Assembly (NCBI GenBank): GCA_003024785.1
Contig: PUQB01000126.1
Coordinates: 43,948-107,947 of the forward strand
Reading direction: 5' to 3'
Origin: Selaginella tamariscina
Taxonomy: Eukaryota > Streptophyta > Lycopodiopsida > Selaginellales > Selaginellaceae
Length of the DNA: 64,000 nt
In this document: positions 41,849 through 53,420 of the stretch, in pieces
How the letters are laid out: each line of letters opens with the position of its first letter
Position numbering within the stretch: the stretch's first letter is position 1
Translations under genes and position numbers: made by a program
The notes under the pieces: generated by a model
The model's database searches: none
The model's input: the letters and a program-made list of their open reading frames with translations, nothing else
Told to the model about the DNA's origin: nothing

Positions 41849-43667
41849 TGTCATAGTTTTTACTATGACTCGACCCTTTACTTTGGACGTTGACTGTTGT
41901 TACCTACTGTACTATGTTGATGGACCCTAGATGTAGTAGGAAACAGGCCCGCTTAGTGCACTTGGGTATCTGGTGATGGTCCGGCCGGGTGTCATTAGGT
42001 ATTTGCAGGAAACTCTAAGCGAAGCTAGAACTTACCTTCTAGAAACCCACCCCCAATTTTGACGTCCCGAATAGGTTGTTTGATCTTTGCAAATGAGTTC
42101 GGCGTGTTAAGTAGGGTTAGGAACACCCCTAGGGTTGACCTAACCCTAAGGTTGCCCTAACCCACGCCCTAAAACCCCCCCCCTTGGGTAGGTTTGGGGT
42201 AGGAGTAAGGGTGAGTTATAGGCTCATATTGCTAATTTATCTAAGGGCTAGAATTCAGTGCCAGCCCACTAATACAAACAGGAAAAGAGGGGGGGGGGCT
42301 CCGTCACATAAATAAGGTAGAGTATATGTAGGAGAGCTCCTGGGTTCATGAATGAGTTCGTTGCTCTTCTGCCGGTGCAAGCTTCAGCTTGTGTCGTTAA
42401 GGTACAACCCTCTGTTGTGCCGCCCTAACTTCCAGATGCCAGGGGTACGTCCCACCTTCGGGGTAGCTTACCCTTAACGTTGGCGAATCCATGCCTGGGA
42501 GGTCTTGTCGGGAAGCACGTTCCAAGAGGCAGAGGTTGAGGCTTGTCTCCAGCCTCCTCCTCCACGTCAAGCTAGGTGTAGCACTCACGGCCAAGCAAGG
42601 CACATCCGTGTCCTTGTCCAACTGTGGGCGTGGGATCTGTTTGACAGGTTCACGTTACCTGGTTCCTGAGGGTTCATTAAGGGGTTCTAGAGTTGGCATT
42701 TAGGAACCACGTTTGTGGTACTTGGTGCAACTCTTGAATCTAAGGGCTATGGCATGATAGCCCACATCTTGGAAGGCAGTGTCACATGGGATGTGACACT
42801 GGGCTAAACGTCACATGGTACAACGCCCAAGGCACGCCCTTTGGGGTTATGTCATGGGCTTGTCGCTAAGGGGTTGGATACTCTAGCAAACAGGCATGCT
42901 TGTGCTTGCACTAGGGTGCTAAGCCTTGGGCATCCGCTCGAGGGAGGGTGTCTCGTAACTAGGTGTGCTTTGGCACACTTGGCTAGGGGAGTGTTCTCCT
43001 TGGAATCCAGGGGTTGAACAACCTAAGCTCATTAGCAGAAGCCCTTTCGTAAGGCACTCGCAAGGTCATGTGCTTAGGGTTATCCCAAACCTAGCCTTAA
43101 GGAGTTTGCTTAGCAGAAACACTCGTGTTCGCCTACGGCGCACACTCGTGTCCTCACTAAGTACTAGCCCTAAGTCTAGGGTGTAACTTGGCCACTCAAA
43201 CCTTAGGGGTTAGTCATGGTTCAGGGTACCCCTTGTCGCCCTAAAGGGGTTGTACTCCGGATGAGGGTGATTCCTCAAGGGTAAGTGACAATGCCTTAGC
43301 TCTGTCACGGGGGTATGTGTGGAACACCTCCTTGATGGGGGTTAGGGCATGAGCAGTCTAGGTCTTCTAGGGCAAGACTCTAAGTCAACTAGGGTTATCC
43401 CTCAAGGGTTTGGGTAGACACTCTAGGGAGACTTAGGCTAAACCCTAAGTCAACTAGGGTTATCCCTCAGGGTTCTGGGGGCAGACATTCTAGGGAGACT
43501 TAGGCTAAACCCTAAGTCTCTTGTCCACTTGGGCATTAGAGTCTAACCCTAGGGGTCGTTGGGGTTGTTCTGGGATACTTAGCGTTGCTCACACAGGGTG
43601 ATGACGCCAAATGGCCACATGGCAGCCACGTGTTGCCACGTTTGGCCCTTTGGGTTAAAAACTGACA
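41849..43667 (+). repeat. Inverted LTR inside the LARD-like element
   Basis: A third, more diverged copy of the same LTR, in the opposite direction: begins TGTCATAG, ends AACTGACA, about 1.8 kb. No convincing target duplication is visible (left flank ATTGTC, right flank TTGCCC). Either an old solo-LTR insertion or part of a rearranged nested element. It includes a local tandem duplication of the CTAAACCCTAAGTCAACTAGGG-like segment near 43380-43460. Confidence 0.88.
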
Positions 43668-45695
43668 TTGCCCCTCAAGCAATGTATTGAGAAATGTCTC
43701 ATTTCTCAACTAACTTGAAAACACGTTTCAAGTTATAACACTAAGGTAGTGCCTTACCAAAGTGTCAGACTCAAATCCACTTGAGTCTTTATATTATATA
43801 ATTACGGCCACTTCATGTGATCATAATCAAGTTTGATATTGAGCGCTCCAAACTCAATATTGAAAAGATATCATACCATACTTTGACAAGTCATTTATAA
43901 CTAATCTTGAAAAGATTGTCACAAGTTCTGCCAAAGTTTAGAATATAAATATCTCAACAGATGAGGTGATAGGAGACCTCATATTGTCGAACCGGAATAT
44001 TGAACGAACCTTGAACTATAATCATCAAGAAGGGACACCATCTTCTTGAGCTAATCCCGCTACTTCACTTCCAAGAATATTGAACCAACTCAAGGAACAC
44101 CATCAAACCTTGAGATAGAACTAACAACTAACCCAAAGAATACAATCGAACCTTGAGTCAAGAAAAGTTCTATTTTTCAATATTCCGAAAAAATTGAAGA
44201 TACATACTTTATTTGTTCTTTAAGTGCCCACATTTTCGACCATGATGCAGAGTCAAGAAACCGTCTTTTCAATAATCGTATTTGACTCTAAAATGAAATT
44301 GATATTGGAAACCAATACCAACTTCCAATTCTCATCGAATAACGATTCTCTGAGGAGGTACATGCACTTAAACCTCCAAAATGAATATCCGACTAGCTTT
44401 TGGCTCATTTGACATCACCAAACATAACTTATTAAACTTAGCAAGTTTCCTTACTTAGTCAATAAGCAGAGTGGAGAATCCCAAATCATGCTCTTCTTAA
44501 GCAAAGAATCACCCTTGTTCAAGAGCTTATCCCCACATTGCAAACAACGTTACAAATTTCAATATTAAAGAGTTAATAATGAAAATGCGCAAGTGTGCGC
44601 CGAACGCCTTCACTATGCAAATCCTTCATTACTCAGTAAACTGAAAATGTAAACGTATGTTTCCAACATTACTCTTTTTGATAGATCATGCCATCTATCC
44701 CAAAAGTTGCATTGATAAGAAACCGAAATCCTCAAGCTATTATCCGAAGTCTCTCTCATGATCCCATATGAGACAACTTCATAATCAAGTTAGTCGAGCT
44801 AGCTAACTTGAATATAGGGTGCGCACTTACAAGTAACTAAGGTTTCATGTTATACTTTGTTCAAATCAAGGGACTTGAATTTTGTAAACTATTCCACCTA
44901 ATGTTACTTGCAGCTAGCGTCATCAAAATATTGCGAACATCAGACAATACTTTGACTACATTGGATCTTCAAACCCATTGCTTAACATATTTATCATATG
45001 TTAATATTTGACATTTTATTGTATTATAAGTTCATCACCATAGTCTGCTTCTAGAGTTACACTCTCGGAAACATGTACTATAATGAGAGCTTATTTACAC
45101 TTTTATGTCAAAATGTAGTGTTCAATCCTATGTTTGAATATGCCCCTTCTCCCGAAGTCAAAGATGCATTTCTGAACATAAGTCTTTCCCCGTTTGAACA
45201 CTACAGTTGGATCCGATATTGAATCTTGACATAAGCCAAAACTCAAAGGACACTATTTGATTCCAAATCATGTGTTATCCCAAATTCAAACACTTTAAAG
45301 AAAAAGAAAAATTTTCAATAATGGGTAAGCTTAGCATATCACATGATCCACTTCCAAGACTTAGTTTGTAAGCCAGAACAAACTAACACGCCACGTCTTG
45401 TGGAAGTATATGGTAAAGTAACCTGGACAACCTTAAGGTCAAGTAACCTAGAGAAAACGTAACCTGGCATGCAGCTTGGAAGTTGCCTTCCGAGTGCTAC
45501 CTTCGACATTGGAGTCCATAACCCACACCCACTTATTAAGTAGATGTTCTTTGAAGAGTTATAGATCTCAGGACCAACTCTCCGCGCAGAATTCAGACGT
45601 TAGCCAAAAGTGATAGAGTACTTCAAGAATTTAGAACTAACTAAATCCTAAAAATACACTACACTTTAGGTAGTCCTACTGACCGCAGAGAATAG
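43668..45695. other. Internal noncoding region of the LARD-like element
   Basis: About 2 kb after the primer site (in element orientation). Together with 40191-41848 it forms the interior. It is less AT-rich than the surroundings, with many stops in all frames; no gag, protease, polymerase or integrase motif was found. Confidence 0.7.
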
Positions 45696-45707
45696 GCTCC
45701 GATACCA
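45696..45707 (-). other. Primer-binding site (initiator tRNA-Met type)
   Basis: Minus-strand TGGTATCGGAGC; the canonical plant iMet primer site is TGGTATCAGAGC, one mismatch. It lies two bases after the 5' LTR. Confidence 0.85.
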
Positions 45708-45709
45708 AT

Positions 45710-47414
45710 TGTCAGAGTTTTAACCCAAAGGGCCAACACGTGGCAACACGTGGCTGCCAGTGGCCATTCGGCATCATCACCCTGTGTGAGCAACGCTAAG
45801 TTTCCCAGAACAACCCCAACGACCCCTAAGGTTAGACTCTAATGCCCAAGTGGACAGGAGACTTAGGGTTTAGCCTAAGTCTCCCTAGAGTGTCTACCCC
45901 CAAAACCCTTGAGGGATAACCCTAGTTGACTTAGGGTCTTGCCCTAGAAGACCTAGACAGGCTCATGCCCTAACCCCCATCAAAGAGACGTGTGTTCCAC
46001 ACATACCCCTAGACAGAGCTAAGGCATCGTCACTTACCTCTTGAGGAATCCCTCATCCGGGAGTACAACCCCTTTAGGGCGACAAGGGGTACCCTAAACT
46101 AACCCCTAAGGGTTTGAGTGGCCAAGTTATACCCTAGACCTAGGGCTAGTACTTAGTGAGGACACGAGTGTGCGCCGTAGGCGGACACGAGTGTTCTGCT
46201 GAGCAAACTCCCTAAGGCTAGGTTTGGGATAACCCTAAGCACATGACCTTGCGAGTGCCTCACGAAAGGGCTCCTGCTAACATGTTTAGGTTGTTCAACC
46301 CTTGAATTCCAAGGAGAACACTCCCTTAGCCAAGTGTGCCAAAGCACACCTAGTTATGAGACCTAACCTCCCTTGAGCGGATGCCCAAGGCTTAGCACCC
46401 TAGTGCAAGCACAAGCATGTCTGTTTGCTAGAGTATCCAACCCCCTTGGCAACAAGCCCATGACATAACCCTAAAGGGGCGTGCCTCAGGCGTTGTACCA
46501 TGTGACGTTTAGCCCAGTGTCACATCTCCATGTGACACTGCCTTCCCCGATGTGGGCTATCATGCCATAGCCCTTAGATTCAAGAGTTGCACCAAGTGCC
46601 ACAAACGTGGCTCCTAAATGCCGACTCTAGAACCCCTCAATGAACCCTCAGGAACCAAGTAACATGAACCTGTCAAACAGGATCCCACGCTCACAGTTGG
46701 ACAAAGACACGGATGTGCCTTGCTTGGCCGTGAGTGCTACACCTAGCTTGATGTGGAGGAGGAGGCTGGAGACAAGCCTCAACCTCTGCCTCTTGGAACG
46801 TGCATTCTGACAAGACCTCCCAGGCATGGATTCGCCAACGTTAAGGGTAAGCTACCCCGAAGGTGGGACGTACACCTGGCATCTGGAAGTTAGGGCGGCA
46901 CAACAGAGGGTTGTGCCTTGACGACACAAGCTAGAGCTTGCACCGGGAGAAGAGTAACGAGCTCAGTCATGAACCCAGGAACCCTCACTCCTATATACTA
47001 CCTTATTTATGTGACAGAGGCCTTCCCCCCTGTTTTCCTGTTTACATAAGTGGGCTAGCACTGAATTCTCATTCCCAAAGGGAACATACTTGGTGAGTTA
47101 TCCATCAACCCCTAAACCCTAACCTGTCAAACCTGGGGGTATTTCTAAGCATATCCAACATGCCAAACTCACCGGAACTAGCCATTAATCCAACCAGGAC
47201 ACGGAAAACCAAGGAAGAGTTTTCTAGATGGAAGTGCTAGCTTCGCCTAGAGTTTCTTGCAAATACCTAATGACACCCGGCCGGACCATCACTAGATATC
47301 CAAGTGCACTAAGCGGGCATGTTCTTCTACACCTAGGGCTTATCAACATAGTACAGTAGGTAACAACAGTCAACGTCCAAAGTAAAGGGTCGAGTCATAG
47401 TAAAAACTATGACA
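45710..47414 (-). repeat. 5' LTR of the LARD-like element
   Basis: 1705 bp. In element orientation it begins TGTCATAGTTTTTACTATGAC, itself an inverted repeat able to form a hairpin. It contains CACGTG motifs and a TATA-like TAGTATATAGGAG on the minus strand (about 46990-47002). A 64-codon ORF (46153-46347) is conserved with the other LTR but has no recognisable domain. Confidence 0.9.
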
Positions 47415-49759
47415 TATGTATAAAGATAATTACTAAGTGAGTGTGTGTCTCCTCTCTCTCTCTATATATACACACACATAATATTTAATACATTGTTTTA
47501 ATTAAAATATACAATTATATTAACATTATAAACATTAGTATAGTATATTACATAAGTAGGGAAAAGACATCTAAATAAATTTTATATTCAAGATATTATT
47601 AATCTCTAAAAGATAAATTAAAAAAACATTAATAACTATAGATTATTAGGATATAAACATATTGATGTCCTTTGTATTAAAATATTAACTATGAAATAAT
47701 TAAAAAGACTTTTAAATATACTTTGGACACACTGCTAAATATATCTTTGTATTAATTCTGTTTATATTTTCTTAGGAAACACATACTCACAAAACAAGGT
47801 ACAGATACATGTACACATATCTATATATCTATACATACACAACACACGCACATGGACAAACATATGTATGTGTGGTGTGTTTTGACTCACTGGGCATTGC
47901 CTTTATCCTTAGTTAAGCACTAATACACATAAATTAATTATTTATTTAATTGAATTCTTTTTAAAAAATACCGTTCATGTTATAATAGAAAAGTAAAAAA
48001 AAAAAACTAAGGTGCACATTAAAAAAAAAATCTATTCGGTGAGCTAAAGCATTTACTTAAATTTTACATGTACTTTTTAACATTATGCACTTTTTATGTG
48101 ACATATATTTCAAATAAATATGAAACCATTATTTACATTTATAATATATTGCTATTTATTAATATTATAAATATTGTTTTAACATTGATATAACACAATT
48201 ATACAAACTAAGCTCCTTATCTATGAACCTTTGTTTATTATTGAAATATACGTGAATGTCTGTACATGTATATTATTGTATTATCTAAATATAACATTAA
48301 ATCACAAACATAAATAACACCAAAGTTAACACACACTATTTTGTTGGACATTATAGCAATAGTTAAACTCACTTCATATATGTGTATATATATATAGGCG
48401 CCATGCACACATACGATGTGAAGATACATTATACACACAAAGTACTATATCAAGTGTTCACTTACAAACATGTTTATTCAATAGTTTTGTTCATTTAGTA
48501 AATTTGATATGATTAATAAAGTCATGTTTAATTGATTATTCAAAATTATTGTTAAACTTAATATATACTTTATTAGTTAAAATTAAATTTAAAATCAAAA
48601 ATAATAATGAATAATGAAAGAAGACATATGTGAATATGTTCAATTCATTATAATATTTTTATTAAGAACTTTCTTACAAGAAAATACTAAAAGAAGTAAG
48701 TTTTAAAAAATAAAAATAAAAACAACACAAAGTGATAGATTATTTTGCTTATTGCTTAATTATATACATAGGCTTATATTATTATTATTATTATTATTAT
48801 TAATGCAGTGTTTTGAAAAGAAAATTTTTAACATTGTGTGACAAGAGATAGGTGTATTATATATAAGATATTTAACAAACCACCGTTAATATTTATTTAT
48901 CTATCGCATACATAGATTGCTAAGTGCATCTATAAAACTAAATGTGTGCTTCAATATAAACATAAAACAACTAATAAAGAAATAAATAATGCATTATATA
49001 ATAAATTGTATTTCAAAAAATGAATGGTTAAAAAGTTTATTTCAAAAATAATTGGTCACATGTTAATTAAACATATAATTTATATATATTACTTTATAGA
49101 GAATATGCATATTTAGATCTTATGTGTCTATATATCGGAAACACACACACTTTTCAAGTGTTTGGTTTTGATTTATCATTATTTGAGTTATAAGGTAGTT
49201 CCATAAAGGTACATATGTAATAAGTCAAACTATAATAATTTTACTCTATAAAATGTAACCTTTACGAACAAAAGAACATTTTAGAATAAATTGACATAAA
49301 TAAAATGAAACAAATTGATTTTCATATAATATTTCTACAATTGTTTAATATAAATATTTATGTGAGCAAATATTTAAAATTAAATGAATTATTCTTGTTT
49401 TGAAATTTGAAAGGAATAGAATGATATTAATTAAAAATATAGTTTTACTTTTTAAAAATTTGTAATAAAATAAATAATTATATATTGAATCTATAATAAA
49501 TTGGAACAAAATTTACAAAAATGTTAGTAAATGTTATAAATAATTTTATTATATTGTAATATATATTTTACCAGTCTTGAACGAAGATCTATACGTGTAC
49601 TATGGGCACATACACACAGCTAAAGAGATCCGTGTGCATACATGTGTGTGTGAATATTAAGATGACCATCCCCAAGGAATATTCATGCGTATTTAAAGGA
49701 ATATTCATGCGCATCAAATTAAAGGTACGTATATAAAGTGTGTGTGTTATTAGGTCATT

Positions 49760-49915
49760 ATGGAGGCCAAGAGGAAGCGAATTGAGTACGCCGTAATGGA
49801 ACTACCGAACGGGAAGGAAGAAGGGCAAAGGACAATAAAAAGGGTGAAACGTGTGAGGTTCTTGTTGACAGACGAAATTGTATGTGCTAGACGCCATTGT
49901 GTGCAGCTCGGATAA
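49760..49915 (+). CDS. Conserved 51-codon ORF, copy A
   Basis: Encodes a 51-residue basic protein starting MEAKRKRIEYAVMELPNGK, with a Lys/Arg patch (RTIKRVKRVRF) and ending in TDEIVCARRHCVQLG. The copy at 63277-63432 has the same length and start and stop codons, with four or five amino-acid changes and no frame break, whereas the surrounding duplicated DNA has many indels. The MEAKRKR start and basic patch suggest a nuclear protein or the first exon of a longer gene. No family recognised. Confidence 0.4.
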   Translation: MEAKRKRIEYAVMELPNGKEEGQRTIKRVKRVRFLLTDEIVCARRHCVQLG

Positions 49916-50359
49916 AGAGTGCTCTTAGAAAGACAATAAGCGCAGGGTCTGATGACACGGTTTCTTTGAGGAAATCTGTTCAATTACTACATATACATTA
50001 AGTAGCACATTGTTCCCAGCTGCACACGCACGCGCACACATACACAATCTTGCCACGCTTGCATGAGAACCAAGGTTATGTAAAATTCTTGCTGTTTTGT
50101 GGTTAAATTGTATTTGCTTAAAGCTAAAATATTATCGATGCAGTCGTGTATAGACCTCTCTTAACAGGAGTTTATACATATAACACACACATGGAGGTGC
50201 CATAGTACAAGTTCATTATCCATAATATGTTGAAAGTGTCCATCTCTAAAGGTTGGTGAAGATTAGACCGTGTGTGCGTGTGTGTGTGTTTGAGAGAGAG
50301 AAGGAGGGATCATGGAATAGTGCAGACATCGATATTATATCTTCTAGTTACATGAAGTA

Positions 50360-50580
50360 TATAGACTTCATGCTAAGAGCATTATCTCTTCAATACTTTG
50401 TCTAATCTATGTCTCAGGTACTTAAGTACATACACCATACAAAGAAAGATTAATGGTACTTATTTTCGTCTCAAATCTCATTAATTATAAGCCGTTGATC
50501 CATTCGTAGGGAATTTAAACCGTCAGATATTTTTTTTATCGAACGATTTTGTTATATTTGATTATATTTAAAAGCTTGAT
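50360..50580 (+). pseudogene. Copied 3' end of the AAA ATPase gene (copy A)
   Basis: Plus-strand match to the penultimate AAA exon (ATAGACT-CATG...TTATCTCTTCAA...TCTATGTCTCAG, 50360-50416). It runs into a much shortened last intron and the end of the last exon (AATGGTACTTATTTT, 50453-50467), then the AAA gene's 3' flank. Frame-breaking changes are present, so it is a fragment. Confidence 0.8.
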
Positions 50581-50639
50581 CCATAGTGTATAATTTGAAA
50601 ACAAAAATTAAACATATAAAGTTATCATTGTACTCTGAT

Positions 50640-51780
50640 ATCACAGATCTATATACTGTGTGTGTGTGTATATATAATATATATATAATATATATATAAT
50701 ATTATATATATATATTATATATATATATAGACACACACACGCACATACGCCGCACATGTGAATATATTATGTTAAGATACATCATCTACATACAAAGTAC
50801 TATGTAAAAATACAAGTTAAGTGTACACTTACAAACATGCTTAGTTAATAAGTTCTACCCACTGTCACGGACTCACTACTGTTAATAAAGATTACTTAAT
50901 ATTTTTTTTTGTTAAAATAATTTTAAAATCAAAGAATAACAATGAATAATAAAAGAACAGGTCTGGCAGATATATCCTCAGTTCTTTTTCAGTATTTCAT
51001 TAAAAAAGTCGTATTAAGTTAAGTTTTCAAAAAGAAATAAAAATAAAAATCAGCACAAAGTGATAGACTATTAATTGCTGATTGATTCTGAATAGAGGCT
51101 ATAGACTATTAATATCAATATAATAACAATAATATTGATATTACTATTATTATTAGTAATGATTTTAAAAGCAAATTTTCAGTATTGTAGATATTTAACA
51201 AACCGTTAAAGTGTGTGTATGCCTACACACCCACACATATACATATTGTCTTATATGATGTATTATATAGATAGATAAATAGAGAGAGAGAAATCGCATA
51301 CACAGATTTCTAACTGTATACATAAAACTAAACGTATCAATGTGCTTATAAAAACAACTAATAAAGAAATAGATAATGTAAAATTAATTTTAAATGTCGT
51401 TAAGAAATTAATCTTAAGAATAATTGATCATAGGTTTTAACATATAATTTATATTATACAGTACAACGGAATGTTACAGATATAAATTCTTATTTATCTT
51501 TGATTGCTATATTATTAATATAACAATAACTTAAACACTGTACTTAAAAGACATAAGTTATTTATATATCCATATGTATGATCATAATCATGTATATACA
51601 CATGCATGCAGTTTAGAGATATTTATCTATCTATATATCTATATATATATATATATATATATATGTGTGAATATATGCTTATGTTTATATATACTAAATA
51701 TGAATAATTAAATAAGATGCACCTATTTGTCATTCACTTTATTTGGTTAAATAAACTTATATAAATAATATAGTCATCCA
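50640..51780. repeat. Dispersed AT-rich repeat, third copy
   Basis: Related to 28620-29400, 48240-49150 and 61690-62800. Contains TA/CA tracts and no coding potential. The interval 51781-52739 that follows is AT-rich, and I see nothing in it. Confidence 0.7.
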
Positions 51781-52850
51781 TTTTAAAATTCATTTATTAA
51801 TTTTTGTTCAACTTTAAATCAAAGATAATGAAAGTGATATTTTATTAAACATAATTGAGAGTTACATCTCTGAGTGGATTTCCATGTGTTTTGATTATTG
51901 ACAAGCAAAAGAAAAAAGAAAATCTTTGGTAATTTATTGCATAATTATTATTATTATTGTCATTATTTATACAATGATAAACTATATTGTCTATTAAAGG
52001 CGCTGTGCAAACATGAGAGAATATGTCTGTATAATTACAATTATCGGTAACATACTTAACAAAGTACCAGTTAACTGAAAGTGTTTAATAGATTCAATTA
52101 TAACAGGTCAAACTCCAAGTCTCATGTTTATAAATTATATATTATTATAATGGTTTTTTTAATGCAATTACAGAATTATTAGCATTTACATCAGTTTATG
52201 AAAGTATTTAAGAAGATTTTAAATTAGTATATAGTTTTAGTGTGCAACGGGACTCTCTTCCTTAATGACAATTAATTAACTTAATTATTTGAATAATTTA
52301 TATGCATATAAATTAAAAAGACCTTCAGATTTCATTTGTATACATGATTTCTTATATATAAATTTGTTTTAAATAAATGTTTTTCCTTGGTTTTTAATTA
52401 AATTCTAATTAATTACCATTAATATAAAAAGGGGTGAAAGCGTTCCAGAAAAAGGAGATTGAGAGAGGGAAGACAAAGACGGGACTACACGCGCAGCTAG
52501 AAAATGCAACACACGGGTGTCAAACTTTATAAAAAAATTGCACCATTACAAACAAATATATAATAAATATGCTTTCTAATACCTTGCTGTTAATTCTTAC
52601 CATTAACGATAACAAGTCAAGTCAACATTAATATAAAACTCATTCTATTCAAACACATTGACTTTTTCTTCTTCACTTTTTTCTGCATTTGATGGTTGTT
52701 GGTGGTATGTTATATCTGTATACCTTTTGATACACATTATTGTATACACATGTTAAAGTAGCAAACATGCACTATTATCTAATTAATCCGTTAATTATTT
52801 TTGCTTTGTCTTTGTCTAGTTGTTGGTGGGAAGAATATGAAGGACACATA

Positions 52851-53247
52851 ATGGATATCGAAACTGAATCCATACGTCATCCTTCACTACGGAGATCAAA
52901 CGTTGAGAATCAAGAGTTGCTCATTATTAAAGTGTCATTTCATATACAGCATGTGTCTATACACACACGCAACTCGATCCCGTATAAGTATGTATGTGTA
53001 TGTATATGTGGTTGCGTGTAAAGTAATAGATCGCAAAGTGTAAATCTCGAGTTCAGTGAAAGTATACAACGCGATTCCAAATATGTATATGCATATTACA
53101 TCTGCATATTAGAATGTATATATATAATTATAATATTATAATATTATACATCTTATTATATCTGCCTTACAGAACTCTCAACAAGAAAAGAAGCTTCGTG
53201 GAGCCAGTTTGTATCTATGGGTTGCAGCATTTCATATGAATGAGTGA
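52851..53247 (+). CDS. Possible small two-exon gene
   Basis: Candidate exons 52851-52931 and 53173-53247 join in phase 0 across a GT-AG intron, giving about 51 residues (starts MDIETESIRHPSLRRS, ends ASLYLWVAAFHMNE). The reading frame also stays open upstream of the ATG to a splice acceptor at 52818 (TTGTCTAG), so a 5' exon may exist. No family recognised. Low confidence; it lies head-to-tail with the convergent ROCO gene. Confidence 0.25.
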
Positions 53248-53420
53248 CGTGCGGGAAGCTTCAGCAGCTACGTATGTTTGTCTGATGAGCGGGTGTATTT
53301 ATTTGTACGCGCACACACACACACATCTATATGTATATACATACAAACATACACGTGGATTCAAGTAAATACATATTAATATTGAAGCTTGTTATTGAAA
53401 GGCAGAAACATACATAACAG

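Larger units (their letters stand above)
38473..47414 (-). mobile_element. Large non-autonomous LTR retrotransposon (LARD-like)
   Basis: An 8.9-kb element with 1.7-kb LTRs at 38473-40178 and 45710-47414, starting TG and ending CA, flanked by TATG duplicates (38469-38472; 47415-47418). The empty site is present in copy B (ACAACATATGTATAAAG, near 60820). Orientation comes from a primer-binding site in minus orientation, TGGTATCGGAGC (45707-45696), two bases inside the right LTR and one mismatch from the initiator tRNA-Met complement common in plants. A purine tract AAAGGCGGGGAG (minus strand, 40190-40179) precedes the left LTR. No protein-coding domain is seen in the interior, hence LARD-like: mobilised in trans. 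Confidence 0.9.
47415..50600. repeat. Segmental duplication copy A, part 3
   Basis: Continues the match to copy B (60820-64000) after the LARD-like element. Mostly AT-rich and noncoding; includes one copy of the dispersed AT-rich repeat (about 48240-49150), a 51-codon ORF (49760-49915) and, at its end, a copied tail of the AAA ATPase gene. Confidence 0.85.

Noticed and set aside
41849..43667. A second complete LTR element nested in the LARD-like element
   Set aside because: Only one inverted LTR copy is present; no partner LTR in that orientation, no primer site after it and no clear target duplication.
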